The notes under the pieces: generated by a model
Told to the model about the DNA's origin: nothing
The model's database searches: none
What the model saw: the letters and a program-made list of their open reading frames with translations, nothing else
In this document: in pieces, positions 28,370 to 36,536 of the stretch
Layout: each line of letters begins with the position of its first letter
Position numbering within the stretch: position 1 is the stretch's first letter
Position numbers and translations under genes: made by a program
Assembly: GCA_002282385.1 (NCBI GenBank)
Contig: NCJG01000013.1
Coordinates: forward strand, 1 to 51,359
Source of the DNA: Sphingomonadales bacterium 39-57-19
GTDB lineage: Bacteria > Pseudomonadota > Alphaproteobacteria > Sphingomonadales > Sphingomonadaceae
DNA: 51,359 nucleotides
Reading direction: 5' to 3'

Positions 28370-29464
28370 ATGACTGCAACTTTGTTTGATCCGATTCAAC
28401 TCGGCGCCATCAGCGCGCCCAACCGAGTCCTCATGGCACCGCTGACCCGCGGCCGCAGTGTCGAAGGGCATGTTCCCATGTCGGATTTGAAAGCCGAATA
28501 TTACACCCAGCGCAGCACGGCTGGCCTGATTATCGCCGAAGCGACGGGCATTAGCCAAGAAGGCCTTGGATGGCCGTCGGCGCCCGGTATCTGGTCAGAT
28601 GCACAGATCGCGGCTTGGAAGCCAGTGACCGAAGCCGTGCACAAGGCAGATGGCCGGATCATATTGCAGCTGTGGCATATGGGACGGCTTGTTCACCCGG
28701 ACTTCTTGGGCGGTGCCCAGCCTGTGTCCGCATCTGCAACGACTGCGCCGGGTTATGCGCACACCGCCGAGGGCAAAAAAGAATATACTGAAGCGCGCGC
28801 GCTTGAGGCTTCGGAAATTCCGCGCATCATATCGGATTATGTCAACGCGGCGAAAAACGCGATGGCCGCCGGCTTTGACGGTGTTCAGATTCACGCTGCC
28901 AACGGCTATTTGATTGACCAGTTCCTGCGCGACAACACCAATTTGCGCACCGATGAATATGGCGGTGCAATCGAAAACCGTATCCGCCTGTTGCGCGAAG
29001 TCACGCAAGCCGTCGTCGACGCCATTGGTTCGGAACGAACCTCTGTACGCCTGTCGCCCAATGGCGAAACACAGGGTGCGAATGATAGCAATCCCGTGCC
29101 GTTGTTCACCGCTGCCGCTGCCGCATTGCAAGATATCGGCATCGCGTTCTTGGAGCTGCGTGAAGTGAAAGCATACGGCAATTTCGGGCAAACCGATGTG
29201 CCGCGTATTTCCCCTGAAATCCGCAAGATCTTCAAAGGGCCATTGGTGCTGAACCAAGAATATACGCGCGAGCTGGCGGACGAAGATCTGGCATCCGGTT
29301 TGGCTGACGCCATCAGCTTTGGCCGTCCCTATATCAGCAACCCTGATCTGGTTGAACGGCTGCGGTCCGGGGCTGAACTGACCCCTGATAATTTCAAAAC
29401 ATGGTACGCACCTGCGGCAGAAGGATATACCGACTATCCGTTCCTGAACGCGGCGGACGCGTAA
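28370..29464 (+). CDS. Ene-reductase of the Old Yellow Enzyme family (NemA-like)
   Basis: A 364-residue FMN enzyme that reduces activated C=C bonds (enones, maleimides, nitroesters) with NAD(P)H. MAPLTRGRS forms part of the flavin site, and HAANGYLIDQFL carries the substrate-binding His-x-x-Asn and the proton-donor Tyr. This is followed by LRTDEYGG, and by ISFGRPYISNPDL at the C terminus. The start is the ATG at 28370 with AGGA seven bases upstream; longer frames run into the divergent promoter. The next gene begins 6 bases after the stop. OYE genes often respond to electrophile stress, but no operator was recognised. Confidence 0.94.
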   Translation: MTATLFDPIQLGAISAPNRVLMAPLTRGRSVEGHVPMSDLKAEYYTQRSTAGLIIAEATGISQEGLGWPSAPGIWSDAQIAAWKPVTEAVHKADGRIILQLWHMGRLVHPDFLGGAQPVSASATTAPGYAHTAEGKKEYTEARALEASEIPRIISDYVNAAKNAMAAGFDGVQIHAANGYLIDQFLRDNTNLRTDEYGGAIENRIRLLREVTQAVVDAIGSERTSVRLSPNGETQGANDSNPVPLFTAAAAALQDIGIAFLELREVKAYGNFGQTDVPRISPEIRKIFKGPLVLNQEYTRELADEDLASGLADAISFGRPYISNPDLVERLRSGAELTPDNFKTWYAPAAEGYTDYPFLNAADA

Positions 29465-29469
29465 CGCAC

Positions 29470-30261
29470 ATGATCGAAGCGGGGATTGGCATATATGCAA
29501 TAGCCGTCCCCGCTTTGCTGCTTTTTGCGTTGGCCAGTGCAGAATATATCTGGCCGCGCCGTGCCTTAGTCTTGGGCCGCTATCCGCGATGGCGGACGCA
29601 TGTTTTATTCTTCGCAACCAACGCAGTTGTCGGCAGGATCCTCTCGTTTTTCGTCGTTATCGGCGTCGCGGCGACATGGGCAGACGCCCACCGGTTCGGA
29701 ATGCTGCAATTCTTAAACTGGCCCTTCTGGGCCGAAGCCTGGATGGCCTTTGTCGTTCTCGATTTCGCTGTCTGGTTTCAGCATTTTGCGATGCACCGCT
29801 TCCCTTTTTTCTGGCGGATGCATGCCGTACACCACAGCGACCGCGACCTTGATGTCACCACCGCACTGCGCTTTCATCCGTTCGAATTGATTGTGTCGAC
29901 ATTCTATAAATCCGCAATGGTCGCCCTGTTGGGCGTGCCACTTGTCGTCGCGCTGGCATTTGAATTGTGGCTCAATGCAAATGCGCTGTTCAATCACAGC
30001 AACATCCGCCTACCCAAGAAGCTCGACCGGATGTTGCGCATATTTTTTGTGACGCCCGACATGCATCTGGTGCACCACAGCGTGATTGTTGCCGAACAAA
30101 AAAGCAACTTCGGTTTTGCTTTGTCGATATGGGACCGATTGTTCGGGACATATTATGCAGAATCCCATGTCGGCGCCGAAAATCAGAAAATCGGACTATC
30201 CCAATTCGACGACCAACGGCCATCTGCGTTTGTCTGGAGCATGAAGCAGCCGATGACGTAA
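29470..30261 (+). CDS. Fatty acid hydroxylase/sterol desaturase superfamily protein
   Basis: A 263-residue membrane protein with hydrophobic helices in the N-terminal half. All three di-iron histidine clusters of the superfamily are present: HFAMHR, HAVHHSDRD and HLVHH, with an extra RFHPFE. Enzymes of this group insert oxygen into or desaturate lipids at the membrane. The start is the ATG at 29470; the ribosome site is weak and the gene begins 6 bases after the ene-reductase stop, so coupling is likely. The substrate is unknown; sphingolipid, carotenoid or sterol-like lipids are possible in this type of bacterium. Confidence 0.9.
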   Translation: MIEAGIGIYAIAVPALLLFALASAEYIWPRRALVLGRYPRWRTHVLFFATNAVVGRILSFFVVIGVAATWADAHRFGMLQFLNWPFWAEAWMAFVVLDFAVWFQHFAMHRFPFFWRMHAVHHSDRDLDVTTALRFHPFELIVSTFYKSAMVALLGVPLVVALAFELWLNANALFNHSNIRLPKKLDRMLRIFFVTPDMHLVHHSVIVAEQKSNFGFALSIWDRLFGTYYAESHVGAENQKIGLSQFDDQRPSAFVWSMKQPMT

Positions 30262-30339
30262 CATTATATTGCGGTTGCTTCGCGGCACTTGACCTGCACT
30301 GTTTTCCGACGCATTTTCGGGTTTGGGGGAGATTATATC

Positions 30340-32274
30340 ATGGCAAAATTGCGCAACATCATTTTGGGCACCGTGGCTGTTGTCGCGGTCGGCGCCGGAC
30401 TGACCTATGGTTGGCAGCAATATCGCGAAAAAAGCATCATGTATGACGCGCGTACCGCACAAGCATCATCCGATAGCGAAGTGACCTCTGGTCCCGCGGA
30501 CAAGCTTTTATGGGGCGACACCCATTTGCATACGGCAAATTCCATCGACGCCTTTGGTTTCGGCGTAAAGCTGGGGCCAGAAGATGCGCTGCGTTTTGCG
30601 CGCGGTGAGGAAGTCACCTCGACCGGCGGGCTGAAGGCACAGCTGGAACGTCCACTCGACTTTCTGGTGATCGCCGATCACTCCGGCGGCTTGGGCGCGA
30701 CCAAAGCATTATATGACGCACCCGGCTTTCTTGTCCGCGACCCTACCCTGAAACGCTGGCATGAAGAAATGCACAAGGGGCCAGAGGGCATGCAACGCGT
30801 TACGGGCGAGCTGATCGATCTGGCTGGACGCAATGCTTTGCCAGCCGCCCTGACAAACCCGGAACGGCAGAAAAAAACGTCGACAAGCATCTGGACAGGC
30901 CACAGCGCACTCGTCGAGCGGTATAATGAACCGGGCAAGTTCACCGCCTTCATGGGCTTTGAATATACGTTGATGCCCAGCGGCAACAATTTGCACCGTG
31001 TCGTCATGTTCCGCGATGGCAAAAGCCGGACCGACAAGGTCCTCCCATATGATCCGGGGCAAGGCGACACACCCGTCAGCCAGCTGTGGGACTATATGGA
31101 CAATTATGAAAAGGTCACGGGCGGCAAGGTGTTGGCCATTCCGCACAACAGCAACCTTTCCAATGGCCTGATGTTTGAATTGGTTGGTCCAGATGGCGGA
31201 CCAATGACCGCTGCATATGCCCGGCGGCGCGCAGCGCGCGAACCGGTGACCGAAATCACGCAGATTAAGGGTGATAGCGAATCGCATCCGTTCCTGTCGC
31301 CAAATGACGAATTTGCAGGCTTTGGTACGGCAGGTTGGGACGTCGGCAACCTGACCATGCAGATAAAAAAGAAAAACCAGGATTATGCCGGCGAATATAT
31401 TCGTGAAGCGTTAAAACGCGGGCTTGCGATTGAGGCACGCACGGGCGTGAATCCTTATAAATTTGGCGTAATCGGTTCAACCGACAGCCATACTGGCCTT
31501 GCTACCGCCGATGAGAATAATTTCTTCGGCAAACATTCTGGCGGTGAACCAAACCGCAAACGCGCCAGCGATCCCCAGAATCTGGGCACCCGCGAAGGCC
31601 GTATGGGCTGGCATTATCTCGCCGGTGGATATGCCGCAGTGTGGGCCACGGCGAACACGCGCGCAGCCATTTTCGATGCCATGACGCGGCGTGAGGTTTA
31701 TGCCACGACAGGACCGCGCATTAAGTTGCGTTTCTTTGGCGGTTGGGACTTTACCGAGAACGAATTCACACGCGACTGGGTTAAAGCAGGCTATGCGCGC
31801 GGTGTGCCCATGGGCGCAGATTTGAAACCCGGCCGCGGCGCGCCGAAATTCATGATTTCTGCGCTGAAAGATCCGATGGGCGCGAACCTTGATCGGGTAC
31901 AGGTCGTCAAAGGCTGGGTAAACGCATCAGGCGCACTTCAAGAGAAAGTGTTCGATGTTGTCTGGTCGGACGCCGACAAGCGCTCCAAAGGCGCCAATGG
32001 CAAGCTTACGCCCGTCGGCGACACCGTCAACATCGCGAAGGCCAGTTACACCAACAGCATTGGTGACCCGGAACTGCGGACGATATGGACGGATCCCGAG
32101 TTTAACCCTTCGATCCGCGCCTTTTATTATGTGCGCGTCATTGAAATTCCGACGCCACGATGGGTGCTGTTCGACGCCTTGCGCTACGGTGCAAAGCTGC
32201 GGCCCGGTACAGAGTTGAAAGCGCAAGAGCGGGCATATTCTTCGCCGATCTGGTTTAATCCGAAGAAGAGCTAA
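30340..32274 (+). CDS. DUF3604 domain protein (PHP-like metal site)
   Basis: A 644-residue protein with an N-terminal signal or anchor (NIILGTVAVVAVGAGLTY). The motifs GDTHLHTANS, VIADHSGG, AIPHNSNLSNG and GSTDSHTGL give the H-x-H, D-H and D-x-H sets of a PHP-type metallophosphoesterase fold. DUF3604 is an uncharacterised member of this superfamily, often extracytoplasmic. The start is the ATG at 30340, with GGGGGAG upstream, which removes 17 codons of a longer frame. It lies about 80 bases after the hydroxylase gene and may be a separate unit. The function is unknown; hydrolysis of a phosphate or sulfate ester is only a possibility. Confidence 0.88.
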   Translation: MAKLRNIILGTVAVVAVGAGLTYGWQQYREKSIMYDARTAQASSDSEVTSGPADKLLWGDTHLHTANSIDAFGFGVKLGPEDALRFARGEEVTSTGGLKAQLERPLDFLVIADHSGGLGATKALYDAPGFLVRDPTLKRWHEEMHKGPEGMQRVTGELIDLAGRNALPAALTNPERQKKTSTSIWTGHSALVERYNEPGKFTAFMGFEYTLMPSGNNLHRVVMFRDGKSRTDKVLPYDPGQGDTPVSQLWDYMDNYEKVTGGKVLAIPHNSNLSNGLMFELVGPDGGPMTAAYARRRAAREPVTEITQIKGDSESHPFLSPNDEFAGFGTAGWDVGNLTMQIKKKNQDYAGEYIREALKRGLAIEARTGVNPYKFGVIGSTDSHTGLATADENNFFGKHSGGEPNRKRASDPQNLGTREGRMGWHYLAGGYAAVWATANTRAAIFDAMTRREVYATTGPRIKLRFFGGWDFTENEFTRDWVKAGYARGVPMGADLKPGRGAPKFMISALKDPMGANLDRVQVVKGWVNASGALQEKVFDVVWSDADKRSKGANGKLTPVGDTVNIAKASYTNSIGDPELRTIWTDPEFNPSIRAFYYVRVIEIPTPRWVLFDALRYGAKLRPGTELKAQERAYSSPIWFNPKKS

Positions 32275-32292
32275 TTTAAGCTTTCTTTACTC
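32264..32292. terminator. Possible bidirectional terminator between DUF3604 and mmcB
   Basis: AAGAAGAGCT and AGCTTTCTTT form an imperfect stem (one bulge) around AATTTA, overlapping the ends of both convergent genes. T-rich flanks on both strands would fit a weak two-way terminator. Confidence 0.35.
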
Positions 32293-32772
32293 GGCTTCGA
32301 TTTCCGCAAGGATCGGGTCAGGATCAGCAATGCCCATCAGGCGGCGCATGGCGAGCCGTGCCAGCCGTTGTGTTTCGGTTTTGCGCCGCGCGGTGGCCAA
32401 TGGGACGAGCGCCGCCGGGCGGGCTATTTCGGCGTCATAAGCATCGGCGATGATCAGCCCTGCCCGTTCGGGCATGAATGCATCGCCATGCAATGGTCCG
32501 ATATCAAACCCTGCGGGCACTGCCCAAAAAAAGCGGTCGCAATATTCGAGATATTCGGGCCATTTCTGATCACCCAAAAGATCAGCGCGTGAACATTTGA
32601 TTTCGACGATGATGATTTCGCCTTTTGTCGTCAGACCCATAAGGTCTGCGCGCCGGCCGTTGCGAAGGCTTACCTCCGATTGAACCATAATCTGGTTGCG
32701 CAGAAACAGCCGGGATGTTCCGCGGGCAACCGATGGGGCCCCTATCGACAATGGAGAAGTGTGCGCGTTCAT
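32287..32772 (-). CDS. mmcB: MmcB family DNA repair protein
   Basis: A 161-residue protein of the MmcB family, with a PD-(D/E)xK-like nuclease fold: RRADLMGL followed by IIIVEIKCSRADLLGDQKW supplies the D ... E-x-K set. MmcB was named in Caulobacter for its role in surviving mitomycin C damage and is under LexA control there. Here a perfect GTTC-N7-GTTC site lies 12 bases upstream of the ATG (see 32785-32799), which supports SOS control. It is convergent with the DUF3604 gene. Confidence 0.9.
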   Translation of the reverse strand: MNAHTSPLSIGAPSVARGTSRLFLRNQIMVQSEVSLRNGRRADLMGLTTKGEIIIVEIKCSRADLLGDQKWPEYLEYCDRFFWAVPAGFDIGPLHGDAFMPERAGLIIADAYDAEIARPAALVPLATARRKTETQRLARLAMRRLMGIADPDPILAEIEAE

Positions 32773-32784
32773 TGTGCATGAATA

Positions 32785-32799
32785 GAACGAAAGAAGAAC
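32785..32799 (-). promoter_or_regulatory. SOS box (LexA operator) upstream of mmcB
   Basis: On the minus strand this reads GTTC-TTCTTTC-GTTC, an exact match to the direct-repeat GTTC-N7-GTTC that LexA binds in alphaproteobacteria. It is 12 bases before the mmcB ATG. Position and neighbour both fit a LexA-repressed promoter. Confidence 0.8.
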
Positions 32800-32801
32800 A
32801 A

Positions 32802-32824
32802 AATAAAGGCCCCATTTCGGGGCC
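32802..32824 (-). terminator. Intrinsic terminator of the cell wall hydrolase gene
   Basis: The stem GGCCCC/GGGGCC (32808-32813 with 32819-32824) with a 5-base loop is followed on the minus strand by TTTATTTT. It separates the hydrolase gene from the mmcB promoter. Confidence 0.8.
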
Positions 32825-32848
32825 CTTATTGTCGGATTTCATCGGCGT

Positions 32849-33544
32849 TTAACGATAGAAGATATGATTATCGATGCTGCCAAGGCGCGTTAAGCGCCAG
32901 CCCGGCGAGACATGCCGCGCATGAAAGTATAAAGCGCCTTCAACGGGGCTTTCCCAGCGGTCGTCCAACGCGATCTTGCTGATCGCGACAGCGTTGCGCC
33001 AATGTGCACTGCCAATGGCGATCGGTGGCATGCCGCCGCCACGCACAAAGGAAAATTGGCTTTTCTGGAAAACCACACCGCACAATGTGGTGGGGAAGCG
33101 ACCGGACTTGGCGCGCGCCGTCACGACACGCGCAACAGCAAGCTGTCCGGTGAGTGATTCACCCTTTGATTCGAAATACACCGCGCTTGCGAGGCAGCGT
33201 TGTTCAGCGCTCAGCGATTCGTTGGTGTCTTGTTGGCGCACCAGATCGGATAGCGACGAAGCCGCGATGGCTTCATTATCATCGCTGTTCGAAGGTTCGC
33301 CGATGCCTGGAGTGAAAATGATGTCGCCATTGTCGGCGAGGGTCGCAGTAACCTTACCGCTTTTTGCCAAGTCTGCTTGGACCTGATCAGCGGAAATTTG
33401 CGCAGCGTCCACTAATATGGTGGTCGCGTTTAAAGCGGTGCTTTGGGTATTTTCAAAAGCGAAACCGGCATCTGCGGCAATGACCGCTGAAGCCAGGGTA
33501 AACGTTACGGCCGCAACAGAAGCAGCCCGAAAAAATTTCAACAT
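32849..33544 (-). CDS. Cell wall hydrolase, SleB-type
   Basis: A 231-residue exported protein. Residues 1-24 form a signal peptide (FFRAASVAAVTFTLASAVIA). A low-conservation middle is followed by the SleB/hydrolase_2 domain from about residue 115: RCLASAVYFESKGESLTGQ carries the catalytic Glu, then ARVVTARAKSGRFPTTLC and later FHARHVSPGW. Such enzymes cut peptidoglycan (lytic transglycosylase-like or amidase activity is proposed for SleB). It is monocistronic, with a terminator after it and about 170 bases of non-coding DNA before. Confidence 0.88.
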   Translation of the reverse strand: MLKFFRAASVAAVTFTLASAVIAADAGFAFENTQSTALNATTILVDAAQISADQVQADLAKSGKVTATLADNGDIIFTPGIGEPSNSDDNEAIAASSLSDLVRQQDTNESLSAEQRCLASAVYFESKGESLTGQLAVARVVTARAKSGRFPTTLCGVVFQKSQFSFVRGGGMPPIAIGSAHWRNAVAISKIALDDRWESPVEGALYFHARHVSPGWRLTRLGSIDNHIFYR

Positions 33545-33685
33545 TAAACGTACAATAAAGCGGCAACAACAGCGGACGAAATGCTATATATATGTTTTTA
33601 TTCGTCTTTTGTTGCGTCCGACTCGCGTGTTTGTCTGGTCACCCCTAATGCGTTCCCGGTCGACAACCTTCGCTACTCGATGACC

Positions 33686-33702
33686 GCGCATTTATGATGC
33701 GC
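33686..33702. repeat. Small hairpin downstream of DUF1491 gene
   Basis: GCGCAT-TTATG-ATGCGC, with six perfect pairs and a 5-base loop. It lies 11 bases after the DUF1491 stop on the minus strand. It lacks a T-run, so it is at most a weak terminator or a transcript end stabiliser. Confidence 0.35.
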
Positions 33703-33712
33703 CGCAGCAAAG

Positions 33713-34054
33713 TCAATTAAACGCAGCCAAGAGTCCGTCCAACCGTGCAGCGGATGCGACATCCAGTTCAAAAACCCACAAATCTGGGTCGCGGGCGCAG
33801 CGTTTTTGCCAATAATTTTGAATGGCAGTATCACCTGTTTCCGCCAAATCAACGCTTTGCCAGGCGGTTTTGCCGTCCAATGACGGATATCGATCGTACA
33901 AACGCGGCTCTGCGCCGCGGATCTGCCCAATGAGCAGGATGGCGCCTGACGTAGCATCGCCCTTTTTTAAAACGGTCGCAAAACCGCCGTCAGCCTCTGC
34001 CAATCGCCGCATGGCAGAAATCTGCACATCCGTTGCAAGCCGCGGTTCAATCAA
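33713..34054 (-). CDS. DUF1491 family protein
   Basis: A 113-residue protein that fits DUF1491, a small family found mainly in alphaproteobacteria. Visible features are VLKKGDATSGAILLIGQI, then RYPSLDGKTAW and the end DPDLWVFELD. No enzymatic motif or membrane segment is present. The start is a TTG that overlaps the ptsN stop (TTGA), so it is probably translated with ptsN. The function is unknown. Confidence 0.85.
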   Translation of the reverse strand: MIEPRLATDVQISAMRRLAEADGGFATVLKKGDATSGAILLIGQIRGAEPRLYDRYPSLDGKTAWQSVDLAETGDTAIQNYWQKRCARDPDLWVFELDVASAARLDGLLAAFN

Positions 34055-34518
34055 GCAGCGTCGCGCTCTTCGGAAAGGGTCAGCACGGCGAACATGGCCG
34101 CAGAGTCGGCTGCGCCACGCAACTGGGCACGGAATTTCTCGTCACGAAACAGGCGGGACACTTCCGCCAAGGCGCGCAAATGCGACGCTCCGTCTTGCGC
34201 AGGTGATATCAGCCCGCAGACAAGGTCTACGGGTTCATCATCCACCGCATCATAGGGCACGGGCTTTGAAAGCCGCGCAAATACGGCAACAGGCATATCA
34301 ATGCCCGACACTTTGCAATGGGGAATCGCGGTACCGCCACCAAAACCCGTCGGGCCAAGTCGCTCACGCTCCACCATGCCTTCCAGCACGGCATGGGAAT
34401 CGAGAAAATAATTTTCGGCTGCAATCACCGATAGGCGCGCAAGCAGGTCGGATTTGCCCGAACATACCATGTTAGCAGCAACGGCCCCTTCAACGAGCCT
34501 TGTAGAAAGTCTTATCAT
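34051..34518 (-). CDS. ptsN: PTS IIA-like nitrogen-regulatory protein PtsN
   Basis: A 155-residue IIA-Ntr protein. The phosphorylated histidine is in GGGTAIPHCKV (H67 from the start chosen). The start is the ATG ending at 34518, giving the usual length; an upstream frame to 34629 overlaps hpf and adds sequence unlike the family. PtsN receives phosphate from EI-Ntr/NPr and adjusts potassium transport, stringent response and nitrogen functions. It follows hpf by about 90 bases, as in many proteobacteria, but no rpoN is next to it here. Confidence 0.93.
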   Translation of the reverse strand: MIRLSTRLVEGAVAANMVCSGKSDLLARLSVIAAENYFLDSHAVLEGMVERERLGPTGFGGGTAIPHCKVSGIDMPVAVFARLSKPVPYDAVDDEPVDLVCGLISPAQDGASHLRALAEVSRLFRDEKFRAQLRGAADSAAMFAVLTLSEERDAA

Positions 34519-34606
34519 ATTTCTTTCAAATGCGCCTGCTTCACCGAGCAGCACAATCCCTAAATATTTGAATTGGTAAAGAAAACTAAACGAATGTGAC
34601 CGGTAT

Positions 34607-35182
34607 TTATGGCGCGGATTTTGGTTCAACCCAACCGATCGTGCCGTCTTCGCAGCGGTAAACCATATTATGCCGTCCAGTTCCAGTGTTTTTGAATAAC
34701 AACGCTGGCGTATTGCGCAAATCCATCAACATAACAGCATCCGACACTGTAGATTCAGGAATATCGGTCCGCATTTCGGCGACGATTACTGGTGCGTCGG
34801 GCGCTGGTGTCTCCAGTTCGTCGTCACTGCCGTCAAAGACCGTATAGGCCGCTTCTTCCTGCGCCACAGCATAGGCCGTCTGGACATGGCGATCCTGCAG
34901 ACGGCGCATATAGCGGCGCAATTGCTTTTCAATGCGCTCGGCAGCGCGGTCAAAGGCGACATGCGCGTCCTGCGCCTCACCCCGTCCCTTTAGGACAAGG
35001 CCCTGCATCACATGCATCACAATGTCGCTGGTGAAGCCATCATGCGGCGCGCGTCCAAATGTCGCATGCGCAGATAACGCTTTTGAGAAATATTTTTCAG
35101 CAATGGATCCAAGCCGTGTTTCCACATGGGTCTGGAGCGCTTCACCGGTGTCGACCTGATGTCCTGAAACCCTGATATCCAA
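34607..35182 (-). CDS. hpf: Ribosome hibernation promoting factor, long form
   Basis: A 191-residue long HPF. Residues 1 to about 100 are the S30AE/YfiA domain, with MDIRVSGHQVDTG at the start and FDRAAERIEKQLRRYMRRL at its end. The C-terminal dimerisation domain (about 135-191) has SDAVMLMDLRNTPALLF and GRHNMVYRCEDGTIGWVEP. It dimerises 70S ribosomes into 100S particles in slow growth. It lies 15 bases after dnaQ in the reading sense and upstream of ptsN. Confidence 0.95.
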   Translation of the reverse strand: MDIRVSGHQVDTGEALQTHVETRLGSIAEKYFSKALSAHATFGRAPHDGFTSDIVMHVMQGLVLKGRGEAQDAHVAFDRAAERIEKQLRRYMRRLQDRHVQTAYAVAQEEAAYTVFDGSDDELETPAPDAPVIVAEMRTDIPESTVSDAVMLMDLRNTPALLFKNTGTGRHNMVYRCEDGTIGWVEPKSAP

Positions 35183-35197
35183 TGCCTGTCTCCTTTG

Positions 35198-35905
35198 TTA
35201 AAGCGATGACCCCGTCTGAAGCCAAAGCGCGTCTTTAATCTTCGCCACAAAATCCGCATGTCGCGCCAATTCTTCTGTCGAAGCACTGTGCGCACGCGCG
35301 GGCCGGAAAATTTTCGTTGTCTGAACGCTGCTATTGTCGGTTTGATCGAAGCCTTTATCCAACATGTCATTATCGGCGAGGCCAAGACCAATCTGACGGC
35401 CACCGGTGAGTTCAATATATAATTGCGCAAGAAGTTCCGCGTCCAACAAAGCGCCATGTTTGACACGGTGGCTGCGGTCGATGCCGTAACGCGAACACAG
35501 CGCATCCAGCGACAGCTTGGCGCCAGGGTTTTTAACGCGTGCCAGCGCGACAGTATCCACCATGCGATCCATCGAAACGGGGGTGCGGCCGCAATATTGC
35601 AGTTCATGGTTTAAAAAGCCGAAGTCGAAACTCGCATTATGCGCGACCAATGGGCTGTCACCCAGAAACGCGAGCAGCTCATCTGCTTTTTCCGCAAAAA
35701 CAGGCTTATCAGACAAAAAGCGATCGGAAAGCCCGTGCACTTGCTCAGCGGCAGCGGGCATCGGGCGAAGTGGATTGAAATATGCGTGATAGTGATTGCC
35801 GGTCATGACCCGGCCGATCATTTCAATGCAGCCGATTTCGACCATGCGATCCCCGGTTGCGGGGTCAAATCCAGTCGTTTCGGTATCGAATATAATTTCA
35901 CGCAT
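35198..35905 (-). CDS. dnaQ: DNA polymerase III epsilon subunit (3'-5' proofreading exonuclease)
   Basis: A 235-residue DnaQ. The three exonuclease motifs are FDTETTGFDP (Asp7 and Glu9), VAHNASFDFGFLN and HGALLDAELLA, the last with the H-x4-D of the DEDDh class. The start is the ATG ending at 35905; a longer frame to 36049 runs into coaE and has no family resemblance. It proofreads the replicative polymerase. The gene order ppsR-maf-aroE-coaE-dnaQ beside the origin is the same as in Caulobacter. Confidence 0.96.
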   Translation of the reverse strand: MREIIFDTETTGFDPATGDRMVEIGCIEMIGRVMTGNHYHAYFNPLRPMPAAAEQVHGLSDRFLSDKPVFAEKADELLAFLGDSPLVAHNASFDFGFLNHELQYCGRTPVSMDRMVDTVALARVKNPGAKLSLDALCSRYGIDRSHRVKHGALLDAELLAQLYIELTGGRQIGLGLADNDMLDKGFDQTDNSSVQTTKIFRPARAHSASTEELARHADFVAKIKDALWLQTGSSL

Positions 35906-35936
35906 TCTATGATGAGATGTGAGCCTCTTTGCAGCC

Positions 35937-36536
35937 TTATGCAAGACCCTCGCGCAGCTTTTTGACAAGTGCACGCACATCTTCGCGCGTCGCTGCAATA
36001 TCCTGTCCCGTATCAATGACATAATCGGCGCGCGCGCGCTTGTCGGCATCGGTCATTTGCAACTTTAATATCTGTTCGAATTTTTCGGGGACCATGCCGG
36101 GACGCGCCAGCACCCGCGCGCGTTGATCGGACGCGGGCGCAGATACCACCACCGTCACATCGACGCCGGCTTGTCCGCCCTTTTCAAACAATAAGGGTAT
36201 ATCGAACACGACCATATCGGCGTCTTTATGGCCGGCGAGAAATGCTTTGCGGCGTTCAGCCACCGCAGGGTGAATAAGTGATTCAAGTTTCGCGAGCTGG
36301 TCACGATTGCCAAAAACTGCAGCGCCCAATGCCTTGCGATCCACACCATCCACGCTGGTTGTTCCGGGAAAAGCAGCCTCAATCTCTGCAACAAGTTCGC
36401 CGCCCGCCCTTTGCATATCGTGGACAGCAGCATCGGCATCAAAAACAGGAACGCCCTCATCAGCGAACATCGCCGCCACGGCCGATTTGCCCATGCCGAT
36501 GGATCCTGTGAGACCGATGATGATTGGCTTTTTCAT
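35937..36536 (-). CDS. coaE: Dephospho-CoA kinase
   Basis: A 199-residue enzyme that phosphorylates dephospho-CoA at the 3' position, the last step of coenzyme A synthesis. The P-loop is GLTGSIGMGKSAVA (residues 8-21). FDADAAVHDM and the lid segment DIPLLFEKGG follow in the usual order. The ATG overlaps the aroE stop by 4 bases and the spacing to dnaQ is about 30 bases, so the origin-side operon is continuous. Confidence 0.96.
   Translation of the reverse strand: MKKPIIIGLTGSIGMGKSAVAAMFADEGVPVFDADAAVHDMQRAGGELVAEIEAAFPGTTSVDGVDRKALGAAVFGNRDQLAKLESLIHPAVAERRKAFLAGHKDADMVVFDIPLLFEKGGQAGVDVTVVVSAPASDQRARVLARPGMVPEKFEQILKLQMTDADKRARADYVIDTGQDIAATREDVRALVKKLREGLA

Noticed and set aside
28595..29617. 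340-codon minus-strand frame opposite the ene-reductase gene
   Set aside because: It is antisense to a clear OYE gene, is compositionally odd, and has no motif or ribosome site.
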